This document shows positions 1 through 6,294 of a DNA stretch of 64,000 nt, in pieces; position 1 is the first letter of the stretch, and each line of letters opens with the position of its first letter. The stretch spans positions 33,808 to 97,807 of the forward strand of contig NZ_JAKREW010000020.1 in NCBI RefSeq assembly GCF_022347545.1, in the 5' to 3' direction. The position numbers and the translations under genes were made by a program. The DNA is from Terribium retamae (GTDB lineage Bacteria > Pseudomonadota > Alphaproteobacteria > Rhizobiales > Rhizobiaceae). Under the pieces are notes generated by a model. The model was not told the origin of the DNA. It saw nothing but the letters and a program-made list of their open reading frames with translations, and did not search any database.

Positions 1-888
1 AAGAGCCTCGAGCGACTTCGACAGGCTGTCAATCGCGTTGACCAAATCAGTTCCAAGGAACCGGCCAACCTCACCACCAACACCAGAAACTTCACTCAGC
101 TTGCCGACAAATGCGGTGAGCGAGTTGTTTACGAGCGAGATGCCCTCCGCAATCGTCGCGTTGGTCGAACCGTATGCCCGATCAATGAGCGGCTTGGCGT
201 CAAGGATGGCTTTGAACACCCGGTCAACGGTTAGCTTGCCGTCTGCGCCTAGCTGCTTGAGGCCGCCAATTGTGGTCTCGAATTCGTTGGCGATCGCCTG
301 CGCGATAAGCGGCGCGTTCTCGCGCAGAGACCGCAATTCATCGCCTTGCAAGATACCGCTACCAAGCGCCTGGCTAAGTTGCAGCACGCCGGCAGCCTGT
401 TCGCTAGCCGACGCGCCACCCGCCTTGAATGCCTTGTTGACGATTTCAGTAGCGGTAGCCACCTCCTGCTCGCTTTTCGCGACATCCTTGGTGGATCGCA
501 AAAGCTTAGCGTAAAGGTCAACGGTTTCTGTAATGCCAGAGCGCGTATCTGTGGCAATCTTGTTTATGTCATCAAGGGAACGCGCAGACCTGCCACTTAC
601 CGCAGACGCCGCGGCAATCTTGTTGCCCGCCTCCGTCCAAGCATCAGCGTAGTTCTTTACGGTGTTGACTGCCGCCGAGCCGATAATGGCGCCGACACCA
701 CCTTTAAGCGACCCACTCAATCCAGCAAACGACAAGCCCTTTTCTAGCTTCTTATTTGTTTGCGCGAACTGGCGTTCAATGCTCTTAAGGCGTTGCTGGC
801 TTACCTTGTCGGCTTTGATAAGCGCGTTCTCGAATGACTTGGTCCTGGCTTCCAGGCTCACTATCAATCGTTCAAGGTCTGTAGCCAT
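1..888 (-). CDS. Phage tail tape measure protein (partial, C-terminus beyond window edge)
   Basis: The minus-strand frame is open from an ATG at 888 to the window edge, about 296 residues. The start reads MATDLERLIVSLEA and the first 60 residues are a charged coiled-coil. A Gly/Ala-rich hydrophobic segment follows, then a stretch typical of the lambda gpH/TMP N-terminal domain (TETVDLYAKLLRST, GILQGDELRSLRENAPLIAQ). Tape measure proteins set tail length and are wrapped by the tail chaperones during assembly; the chaperone gene lies just upstream at 1257-1816, as expected. The unusual feature is the plus-strand gene 937-1260 wedged between the two. Only the N-terminal part is visible, so total length is unknown. 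Confidence 0.85.
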   Translation of the reverse strand, partial: MATDLERLIVSLEARTKSFENALIKADKVSQQRLKSIERQFAQTNKKLEKGLSFAGLSGSLKGGVGAIIGSAAVNTVKNYADAWTEAGNKIAAASAVSGRSARSLDDINKIATDTRSGITETVDLYAKLLRSTKDVAKSEQEVATATEIVNKAFKAGGASASEQAAGVLQLSQALGSGILQGDELRSLRENAPLIAQAIANEFETTIGGLKQLGADGKLTVDRVFKAILDAKPLIDRAYGSTNATIAEGISLVNNSLTAFVGKLSEVSGVGGEVGRFLGTDLVNAIDSLSKSLEAL

Positions 889-936
889 GCGCAGAATTCC
901 GTGCTATAGGTGCGCGCTTAACGGGGCGTCACGACA

Positions 937-1260
937 ATGAAAAAGATATTGATGCTTGGCTTCGCGGCGTTGGCAGCAACCAACGCGCAGGCAACCACAA
1001 CGAACGGCGTTGCAATAAACGTAACAGGCATTGTTGCAGGTGCGGCCGATCTCTCGGTCTATAACCTTGCCGGGCCGCGCATTAAGTCGGCATTTATGTA
1101 CTGCACGTTTCGCGACAGCGACGGCCAGCGCATAGATTCCGTGCCGGTTTATGTCGCCAATCTGGAGCCTGGTGAGACAGCCAATCAAAGGGCGACGATG
1201 TCAAATCGCATCATCGCCAATAAGGTTGACTGTTTCTTAGAATCGGTGCGCAGGGACTAA
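937..1260 (+). CDS. Small secreted protein, moron-like, inside tail operon
   Basis: This gene encodes 107 residues on the strand opposite to all surrounding tail genes. It begins with a clear signal peptide: MKK, a hydrophobic run, then an Ala-Gln-Ala type cleavage site near residue 19. The rest (TGIVAGAADLSVYNLAG, LEPGETANQ) resembles small secreted beta-sandwich proteins of the FxLYD type; that resemblance is weak and by eye. Two cysteines (near residues 50 and 99) could form a disulfide in the periplasm. An extended -10-like sequence (TG-C-TATAGG, 902-910) precedes it. The stop codon overlaps the stop of the frameshifted tail chaperone on the other strand. Position and orientation fit a moron expressed from the lysogen. 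Function unknown. Confidence 0.75.
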   Translation: MKKILMLGFAALAATNAQATTTNGVAINVTGIVAGAADLSVYNLAGPRIKSAFMYCTFRDSDGQRIDSVPVYVANLEPGETANQRATMSNRIIANKVDCFLESVRRD

Positions 1261-1487
1261 AAACCTACAATACCCATTTCGGCGAGCCTATCATCGCTAA
1301 TGGTGCCGCCAACTGGCTTTGCCTTGCCGTTTGCCTCGTTAAATCCGCGCTGGGCCATTGCAAATTCCCATAGCGTCATCTGCCCAACTGGCGTTGGCAA
1401 TACGGCTGCCCATTTGTAGACACTGCTCCAGCGAATTTTTCCACGCGGTAGTGGCTTCAGTCCGCCACTACCGCCTTCACTTCCCCC
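1257..1487 (-). CDS. Tail assembly chaperone, -1 frameshift extension (gpGT-like)
   Basis: The -1 frame relative to the chaperone at 1457-1816 is open from the GGGGGAA slip site (1487-1481) to a TAG at 1257-1259, adding about 75 residues (KIRWSSVYKWAAVL, QMTLWEFAMAQRGFNEANG). It has no ATG suited to independent initiation near its beginning. The W-x-MTLWEF-like sequence is what is expected of the T part of lambda-type G/GT chaperones. Translated as a fusion with the upstream frame it gives about 186 residues (1257-1816). Known of the family: the minor frameshift product binds both tape measure and tail tube during assembly. The slip and hairpin are annotated separately. Confidence 0.7.
   Translation of the reverse strand, partial: GGSEGGSGGLKPLPRGKIRWSSVYKWAAVLPTPVGQMTLWEFAMAQRGFNEANGKAKPVGGTISDDRLAEMGIVGF
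1445..1487 (-). promoter_or_regulatory. Programmed -1 frameshift signal: slip site plus stem-loop
   Basis: On the minus strand GGGGGAA (1487-1481) is followed after 6 nt by a perfect 11-bp stem (GCGGTAGTGGC, 1474-1464, pairing with GCCACTACCGC, 1455-1445) with an 8-nt loop that contains the 0-frame TGA. In the 0 frame the codons are TCG GGG GAA; slipping back one base gives GGG GGA, a perfect re-pairing at the P site. Slip site, spacer length and downstream stem match the usual -1 frameshift layout. Confidence 0.7.
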
Positions 1488-1816
1488 GATTGGTCGGTGC
1501 CCTCTTCTTCGTTTTCGTCACCGAAAAGAGCGTGTGCCAAAGCAAGGCGCGCCGTCAGCACGGAAAGAACAAGCGGCCTGTCTTCGACGTGCTTTTTAAC
1601 CAGCTTGCGGGCCTCTTCCTTCTCAAGGCCGCCGCCCTCCAACGACAATCGAATCGTAGAGGTGATGTCGTCCACCATCCACTCACCGGTACCGAGACGA
1701 TTGAAGATGTGCTGGGGGCCGGCGTCACAGCGCTCTTGAAGCGCGCGCAGCAAATCGATATTCAATTTGAACTCGTGTTCCCCTCCGGACCACGTAAGTT
1801 CTACGCCTTTAGCCAC
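1457..1816 (-). CDS. Phage tail assembly chaperone (GTA/TAC family, gpG-like)
   Basis: The product is 119 residues. It resembles the gene-transfer-agent/phage tail assembly chaperone family (TAC_11): an N-terminal strand pattern (GVELTWSGGEHEFKLNIDLL), a conserved helix (LLRALQERCDAG) and a middle W-MVDDITSTIRLSL segment. It sits between the tail tube gene and the tape measure gene, the standard place. The 0-frame ends at TGA 1457-1459, which lies in the loop of a strong hairpin. Just before it is a GGGGGAA slip site that would allow a minority of ribosomes to make the longer fusion. An HNH gene (1825-2718) separates this gene from the tail tube gene. Confidence 0.8.
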   Translation of the reverse strand: MAKGVELTWSGGEHEFKLNIDLLRALQERCDAGPQHIFNRLGTGEWMVDDITSTIRLSLEGGGLEKEEARKLVKKHVEDRPLVLSVLTARLALAHALFGDENEEEGTDQSGEVKAVVAD

Positions 1817-1824
1817 TCTTCCCC

Positions 1825-2718
1825 CTAAACCAAATATAGCCGCTTGGCACCCTTCTTAAGGTTGTCAAGCTTCCACAACGGCTGCAAATTTGTTAACGCC
1901 CATGCACGCTTAAAATCAGGGCAATCAGGCGTTTCGTATTGAAATAAAGATTTCGGAATCCGGTGGTCAACGTGCCATTCATCCATGTTGGACCAAGACA
2001 TCCCGTCGACAAATTGAGATTCCAAATGGCGCATTAACTCGTCAAGCGTATACCCGACAAGAGACTCCCACCTCCAGCCGCCTTTTTCATCACGAAGACA
2101 TTGCCAAATTGCGCATCCCATGCGGTTGTCAAGGCGATTACGCGGGTCTTTCCGATATCGCGCTTTGCGCTCGCGTATTTTGTCGGGATTTCTAATCCGC
2201 CAATTAGCCCGACCAATTTTTCTCGCTTCAGACCGACAGCCCTCGCAAAACCTAGCAAATGGACTTTTCCGAATAGCGTCTTGTCCGCACAATTCACATG
2301 AAAAGACCGCACCAAGCGAGTTGCCTCCGCGCTCAATGGTTTTTTCGCGAATCTTCCTGTTCTCGTCGGTGTTTCGGCATTCTATCGAGCAGTATTTTTG
2401 AGCGCTTGAGTCTGGTATGAAATCACGAAGACATTCTAAGCAAACACGAGGCTTGTGCCCGCCCTTGCAGCCGCGCCGTTTTATGACTTCTACTGAGCAA
2501 TTTTCACAATATTTTTGACGGGACGTGGCTGGAGAAACGACAATACCGCACTCGACACAACTAATCGCCCTGGTGCCGCGTTTACTCCGCCTCTCAGAGT
2601 TAATACAGCGCCTGCACGTGTTGTGCTTCGGTCGGAATGAGTTCACGAGTTTGATTGTTTCGCAACAATCGCACAACCTGAACAGTCCTGCGTCACCAGC
2701 ATAAACAAATTCGCCCAT
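1825..2718 (-). CDS. HNH endonuclease with multiple zinc-ribbon motifs (probable homing nuclease)
   Basis: I chose ATG 2718 (MGEFVYAGDAG), which has GAGGG about 9 nt upstream, giving 297 residues; a GTG at 2754 would add 12. The N-terminal two thirds carry four or five Cys-x2-Cys pairs (CDCC, CRRC, CVEC, CLEC, CELC), a zinc-ribbon array that probably binds DNA. The C-terminus has an HNH/McrA-type core: HVDHRIPKSLF, then ALTNLQPLWKLDNLKKG. Free-standing HNH genes between tail genes are typical homing endonucleases. Here it separates the tail tube from the tail chaperone, and a palindrome (2812-2829) marks the upstream junction. Mobility is inferred, not shown. Confidence 0.85.
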   Translation of the reverse strand: MGEFVYAGDAGLFRLCDCCETIKLVNSFRPKHNTCRRCINSERRSKRGTRAISCVECGIVVSPATSRQKYCENCSVEVIKRRGCKGGHKPRVCLECLRDFIPDSSAQKYCSIECRNTDENRKIREKTIERGGNSLGAVFSCELCGQDAIRKSPFARFCEGCRSEARKIGRANWRIRNPDKIRERKARYRKDPRNRLDNRMGCAIWQCLRDEKGGWRWESLVGYTLDELMRHLESQFVDGMSWSNMDEWHVDHRIPKSLFQYETPDCPDFKRAWALTNLQPLWKLDNLKKGAKRLYLV

Positions 2719-2811
2719 TGCAAGTTTCCCTCTTGCGTATCCATGTGGTGCCACGGCAGGCGCTGGATGGGCGCTCTTCGACTGGCCGGTCTAGCCGTGG
2801 CAATACACAAT

Positions 2812-2829
2812 ATAGGCTTTAGAGCCTAT
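2812..2829. terminator. Palindrome between tail tube and HNH genes
   Basis: A perfect 7-bp stem (ATAGGCT / AGCCTAT) with a TTAG loop lies 11 bp after the tail tube stop. It could attenuate transcription into the HNH gene. The inner 16 bp (TAGGCTTTAGAGCCTA) also has the same length and outer bases as the repressor operator at 32 kb (TAGGCG-N4-CGCCTA), so a distal operator is an alternative. No -35/-10 pair with 17-bp spacing was found around it. Confidence 0.35.
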
Positions 2830-2839
2830 TTATTCTAGT

Positions 2840-3286
2840 CTAGGCTTTGTCCGTCAATGTAGGCTGGCCATCGAAGGCCAGTTCTATCTCGCAAGACACT
2901 TTTTGCCCCTTCGTACGAGTGTTCGTAAGCGTGGTGAGCAGCGCCGGTCCAGACTCAATTTCGGCATCACCAGACGCCGCAGCGGTATCGCGTACGCGAA
3001 TATTTTTCGTGGCCGAACTATAAAACCACTGCTTAAGCATATCTTGGCTCTCGCGTGCCCACACGCCAGTGCCGCTTACCGTTACTTCAATTGAACGCAC
3101 TTGGCGTTCCACGCTCAGAGGCAAACTTTCGTCTGCGCAATCAGGCACTTCGGCCGTGTCTACGTTGGCCGTGCGCGTAATCGTGCAATCGATAAGGCCA
3201 CAAACAGGAGCATAGATACCGCTACCCGGTGCGGTTTCAATGTCTAAAATAAGCTCTTCAAATTTCTCGGTGACCGCTTTAGCCAT
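2840..3286 (-). CDS. Phage major tail tube protein
   Basis: The product is 148 residues, normal for TP901-1/lambda-type tail tube proteins. It opens with MAKAVTEKFEELILDIETAPG, continues with beta-rich sequence including the conserved turn GLIDCTITRTANVDTAEVPDC, and a VTVSGTGVWARES segment. The gene lies between the tail completion gene and the tail chaperone, exactly where the tail tube subunit is expected. It polymerises around the tape measure to form the non-contractile tail. I found no truncation. Confidence 0.82.
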   Translation of the reverse strand: MAKAVTEKFEELILDIETAPGSGIYAPVCGLIDCTITRTANVDTAEVPDCADESLPLSVERQVRSIEVTVSGTGVWARESQDMLKQWFYSSATKNIRVRDTAAASGDAEIESGPALLTTLTNTRTKGQKVSCEIELAFDGQPTLTDKA

Positions 3287-3316
3287 GCGGCTCGTCCTTT
3301 CAAAAGAAAGGCCGCA

Positions 3317-3520
3317 CTAAGCGGCCATAGTATTTTCTGATTTCAGTTTCTTAGGCGGGCGGCACGTCTTGGCGGCTCCCGCTGCAACCGCCGCGTCGAT
3401 CACATCGCGCGGCCATGATTGCGGCTCTGCTTTCGGCTGTATGTCGAAGGCAATGGCATGCTTAGGGCGCCGATCGAACCCGAAGCGGCGCGTAAAAATG
3501 GCCCATGCTATGGTGATAAC
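3317..3520 (-). CDS. Small phage protein in tail cluster, no standard start codon
   Basis: Between the tail completion gene and the tail tube gene a minus-strand frame stays open for about 67 codons and ends at TAG 3317-3319. Its sequence looks coding (FTRRFGFDRRPKHAIAF, PQSWPRDVIDAAVAAGAAK) and fills an otherwise empty 240-bp gap in a compact operon. A TAG lies just upstream and there is no ATG, GTG or TTG in the open stretch; ATC 3515-3517 or ATT 3497-3499 are the only near-cognate starts. Either a rare start is used, or an indel has detached the real start. Function unknown. Confidence 0.4.
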   Translation of the reverse strand, partial: VITIAWAIFTRRFGFDRRPKHAIAFDIQPKAEPQSWPRDVIDAAVAAGAAKTCRPPKKLKSENTMAA

Positions 3521-3527
3521 AGACCGG

Positions 3528-3944
3528 CTAAGCCGGCTCCTCTATCATGCACGACACGGTGACAATGCCGTGGTCAATACCGGCAGGATCCGGAATGATC
3601 CGAGTAACCGTAACCCAAATATCGACAAGCGCATTGTCGGTCAGCGTTAGCGCTTTGCGGTGCAATGCTTTGCGGACGGCGCCAACGAGTTTCTTTGTCT
3701 CAACCGCCCCAACCGCACTTGACCAAATATCAATTTGAACCGTAATGGTTAGGCCGTTGATGCACTCGGCGTCGTCTTCGTTCGTGTCGACTGGACCGAA
3801 AGAGATATATGCGGTTTTGCCAGCATATGGGTTGGTCGGTACGTTGTCGTACACGCCGCCCGCAATCGCCATTACCGCGGTGTCCGCCTTAAGCGTTGCG
3901 TAAAGTAGCCGCTGCAGTTCTTCCAGGCTATCCACCGGCGCCAT
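3528..3944 (-). CDS. Tail completion / neck protein, DUF3168 family
   Basis: The product is 138 residues, starting MAPVDSLEELQRLLYATLKAD. The pattern YDNVPTNPYAGKTAYISFGP and TVQIDIWSSAVGAVETKKLV is diagnostic of DUF3168 (lambda gpU-like tail terminator family), which caps the tail tube and joins it to the head. It overlaps the upstream HK97-gp10-like gene by 17 bp, indicating translational coupling. The position between gp10 and tail tube supports the call. Confidence 0.82.
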   Translation of the reverse strand: MAPVDSLEELQRLLYATLKADTAVMAIAGGVYDNVPTNPYAGKTAYISFGPVDTNEDDAECINGLTITVQIDIWSSAVGAVETKKLVGAVRKALHRKALTLTDNALVDIWVTVTRIIPDPAGIDHGIVTVSCMIEEPA

Positions 3945-4383
3945 CCTTTACGGCTTTATTTATGGCGCGTGTCACTCGCGACTTAACGCGCTTACGCAAA
4001 GCCCTGTACCCCGGCCAGAAAAAGGGTTGCGCCTTAGTGCCTGGATTTAATGTGCCTGGAAACTGACCAGCATTTACATGCGGTGCAGTGCCATACTCAA
4101 CCAGATGTGCGTACCGCACCTTCGTGTTGCCGGCCGTGATCAGGAACTGCCCTTCGCGGGCTATTTGCCTGCCGCCTGGTTGAGAATAAGGCGGCGTCAT
4201 TTCACCCGGCGACGTAACCTCGATACTGTTACGCAAATCGCCGTCATCGACAGGAGCTAGCGAATATTGCAATTCTGCAATCTCGTATGCCCCCTGCCTC
4301 AATGCAGCAACGGCGGCAGCCTTAGCCTTCGTTCGGATTTTCTTGAACTTGCCGCCAAGCCGGTCGGACGTCGCTTGAGCCAT
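3928..4383 (-). CDS. HK97 gp10-like head-tail connector / minor tail protein
   Basis: The product is 151 residues. An Ala/Lys-rich N-terminal helix precedes LAPVDDGDLRNSIEV and KVRYAHLVEYGTAPH, the hallmark sequences of the HK97 gp10 family (neck component). A basic C-terminus (ALRKRVKSRVTRAINKA) is also typical. It shares one base with the stop of the head-tail adaptor gene upstream and overlaps DUF3168 downstream. Confidence 0.85.
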   Translation of the reverse strand: MAQATSDRLGGKFKKIRTKAKAAAVAALRQGAYEIAELQYSLAPVDDGDLRNSIEVTSPGEMTPPYSQPGGRQIAREGQFLITAGNTKVRYAHLVEYGTAPHVNAGQFPGTLNPGTKAQPFFWPGYRALRKRVKSRVTRAINKAVKDGAGG

Positions 4384-4721
4384 CAGGCTGCCACACCACT
4401 CATTGCCAGGAAATCAAAGAATCCCCGATCGTCGCTTTCGCGCGGTTCTTCCTTGACCATGTAAACGGCACCGCTGCGCATATCCTCGGCAAGCCACTCG
4501 TGTGTGATTTGCTTGGTGTTGGCGCTACGGCGCACCGTGACGATGATTTGTTCTTTGGCCTCAAGGCGCGCAGCCAAGACACCCTCGCCAGACTTCAGGC
4601 GCTTGATGCCGGCCGCACACTCGAATTGTGGGATCCAAGTTCCCTTGGTGTTCCCTGCGCCGTCGTCTTGGTCCTGCCGTTTGGAGAACTGGAGGCGCCT
4701 ATTCAGACGCCCAGCGTCCAT
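4383..4721 (-). CDS. Phage head-tail adaptor (SPP1 gp16 / head-tail joining family)
   Basis: The product is 112 residues. MDAGRLNRRLQFSKRQD, a W-x-P-x-F-x-C pattern near residue 30, and THEWLAEDM followed by a beta hairpin are typical of the Phage_H_T_join family, which bridges connector and tail terminator. The neighbours on both sides are other neck proteins. The C-terminus ends in Val-Ala-Ala. Confidence 0.8.
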   Translation of the reverse strand: MDAGRLNRRLQFSKRQDQDDGAGNTKGTWIPQFECAAGIKRLKSGEGVLAARLEAKEQIIVTVRRSANTKQITHEWLAEDMRSGAVYMVKEEPRESDDRGFFDFLAMSGVAA

Positions 4722-4725
4722 TAGC

Positions 4726-5139
4726 CTATGCCTTTACGACGCCGGGATACTGGATGTTCACAGCCAGCACAGTAGTGCTCTTGCCCATGCCGAGAATGAG
4801 CGGATAATCGCCTGCGGCAACGTCAGCCACTGGGCAAATCCCACCAGCCGTACCGGACAGGTAATAGGCGGTGCCCGCCTCGATGGTCGCACCGATAGTC
4901 ACATCACCCTCGGTAATGACGCTGATCGGTTGGTTTAGTGCCGCACCATTTAGTGCGATCCCATGTGCTGAACGCACCGCGGCAGTCGCCGAGTCGGTGT
5001 CCGCAAGTTCATATTTGCCGCTAGTTGGCGACAAATACACGACCTGGCCAGCCGTGATGGCAACGCCAGCAACGCCGTGAACGGTGCGCGCGTTGGAGCC
5101 GGCGACCACATTCGCCGCGGTAATCGTCAAATCGGCCAA
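4726..5139 (-). CDS. Capsid-decoration-like phage protein (DUF2190-like)
   Basis: The product is 137 residues and starts at TTG 5139, which has AGGAGG 7 nt upstream. The sequence is rich in Ala, Gly, Thr and Val and is predicted all-beta (AGVAITAGQVVYLSPTSGKYELAD, AGTAYYLSGTAGGICPVAD). This layout resembles small capsid cement/decoration proteins (lambda gpD-like, DUF2190). Its place between the connector and the adaptor is slightly unusual for a decoration protein. The family assignment is by eye and tentative. Confidence 0.55.
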   Translation of the reverse strand: MADLTITAANVVAGSNARTVHGVAGVAITAGQVVYLSPTSGKYELADTDSATAAVRSAHGIALNGAALNQPISVITEGDVTIGATIEAGTAYYLSGTAGGICPVADVAAGDYPLILGMGKSTTVLAVNIQYPGVVKA

Positions 5140-5148
5140 GTCGGCCTC

Positions 5149-5682
5149 CTAGTAATATCGATGATTGCAAAGAAGCGCGTCCATCGTTGTCCAATTGTCC
5201 AACGCTGCGCTTTCACGTTTTTCATATGCCCCTGCAATCCACAGAAGCATTGCATGCTTTACCGCACTAGGGCAGTCTTCGAATCCCACTGTAGCGGTAA
5301 GCTTAATAAGAGAACCAATCTGAATGGGTGGCCACTGCTTACCATATTTAGTAACAATGGCATTGTCGCGCCGCTCGTACACATCGGCACTTACGGTCTG
5401 CACCGCACCCGTTGTGTCGACATATTCAATCGATGTTACGTCACCCAACGGCACGGTTGGCACATGATTGAAGTCACACCAATCTGTTGCTGAAACTTCG
5501 ACGTCGCATGGCGAGAAGAAGGCGCCGCAATATCCTTCTGCGTGGTTCCGGCCGGCCGCAATCAGGTCTTCAAGGTAATCGTCATCGTCATTGAAATCAG
5601 CCGCCCTGGCATGTCTTTTTGCCTCTGGCAGCGAAACAGGTTCAACCGTTGGCGGCGTCACCACTTTTGGCGTCAGCCACAT
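5149..5682 (-). CDS. Head-tail connector protein (gp6-like)
   Basis: I chose ATG 5682 (MWLTPKVVTPP), preceded by GGGGGAGAAAGCGCA, giving 177 residues; an ATG at 5709 is possible. The PVSLPEAKRHARAAD start and the EDLIAAGRNHAEGYCGAFF helix are diagnostic of the HK97 gp6-like connector family, as is the C-terminal KHAMLLWIAGAYEKRES. These proteins form the ring under the portal. The 5' end overlaps the preceding small gene by about 40 bp. Confidence 0.85.
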   Translation of the reverse strand: MWLTPKVVTPPTVEPVSLPEAKRHARAADFNDDDDYLEDLIAAGRNHAEGYCGAFFSPCDVEVSATDWCDFNHVPTVPLGDVTSIEYVDTTGAVQTVSADVYERRDNAIVTKYGKQWPPIQIGSLIKLTATVGFEDCPSAVKHAMLLWIAGAYEKRESAALDNWTTMDALLCNHRYY

Positions 5683-5869
5683 TGCGCTTTCTCCCCCGAC
5701 GCTCTGCATCCGGAATCCGCGTAGCCGTCTCTATCGTCGTCTCGACAACCGGCACTGCAAAACCAGCTTCGATGAGGCGCAAAGCCTCATCGGCTGGGAA
5801 CTGATATTCATCGCCAGGGTTAAGCAGATAATGCGGGCCGGAAATGCCAACCAGCATTCTTACCTGCAT
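5642..5869 (-). CDS. Small phage head-region protein, unknown function
   Basis: The product is 75 residues. A short beta segment (MQVRMLVGISGPHYLLNPGDEY) is followed by an amphipathic helix (ADEALRLIEAGFAVPV) and a basic tail (AERRGRKRN). Small proteins with this G-x-x-Y-x-x-G-D and L-I-x-A-G-x-A pattern are common just after the capsid gene of rhizobial and other siphoviruses, but no function is assigned. It is coupled to its neighbours: its start shares one base with the stop of the upstream gene. Confidence 0.7.
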   Translation of the reverse strand: MQVRMLVGISGPHYLLNPGDEYQFPADEALRLIEAGFAVPVVETTIETATRIPDAERRGRKRNVADAKSGDAANG

Positions 5870-6243
5870 TATGCCGAAGCCTTCAAAACAATGAAGTTGA
5901 TAACCAGAACGTTGTTGCCTGCAGCGGAGGCGTCCAGGTTAGTCAGTCGCAGCTTGAAAGAACCTGCCGCAACGGCGGACACGGAAACGTCAAACGTTCC
6001 GGCAGAGGTGTGCGTCTTGATGCAAGCCACAACTACGTCGGTGGCAGCAACCTTGCTGTTGGTGACAGTGAATTCGGCTTCCGCACCAGCGGCAACCGTC
6101 TGGCTGACCGTGGTAATGACGCCTGTATAGGCATTGCAGGTAACGCCGGTGGTGATGCTGGTCGCCTGAGTTACGGCAGTCTGGCCCTGCGTGACAATCA
6201 CGCCGTCAGAGTTGCGGTAACCGGTTGTGCTGAAATCAGCCAT
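5869..6243 (-). CDS. Phage structural protein, probable head decoration, beta-rich
   Basis: The product is 124 residues, nearly free of charged helices and rich in Thr, Val and Ala (GQTAVTQATSITTGVTCNAY, AAGSFKLRLTNLDASAAGNN). It lies immediately downstream of the major capsid gene. Many tailed phages place a capsid-binding beta-sandwich protein there. I recognise no motif that proves the role, so the call rests on composition and position. Confidence 0.6.
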   Translation of the reverse strand: MADFSTTGYRNSDGVIVTQGQTAVTQATSITTGVTCNAYTGVITTVSQTVAAGAEAEFTVTNSKVAATDVVVACIKTHTSAGTFDVSVSAVAAGSFKLRLTNLDASAAGNNVLVINFIVLKASA

Positions 6244-6294
6244 AGCAATTTCTCCAGAAAGAGCGGGACGCCCTTGCGGGCGCCCCTAGAAAAA

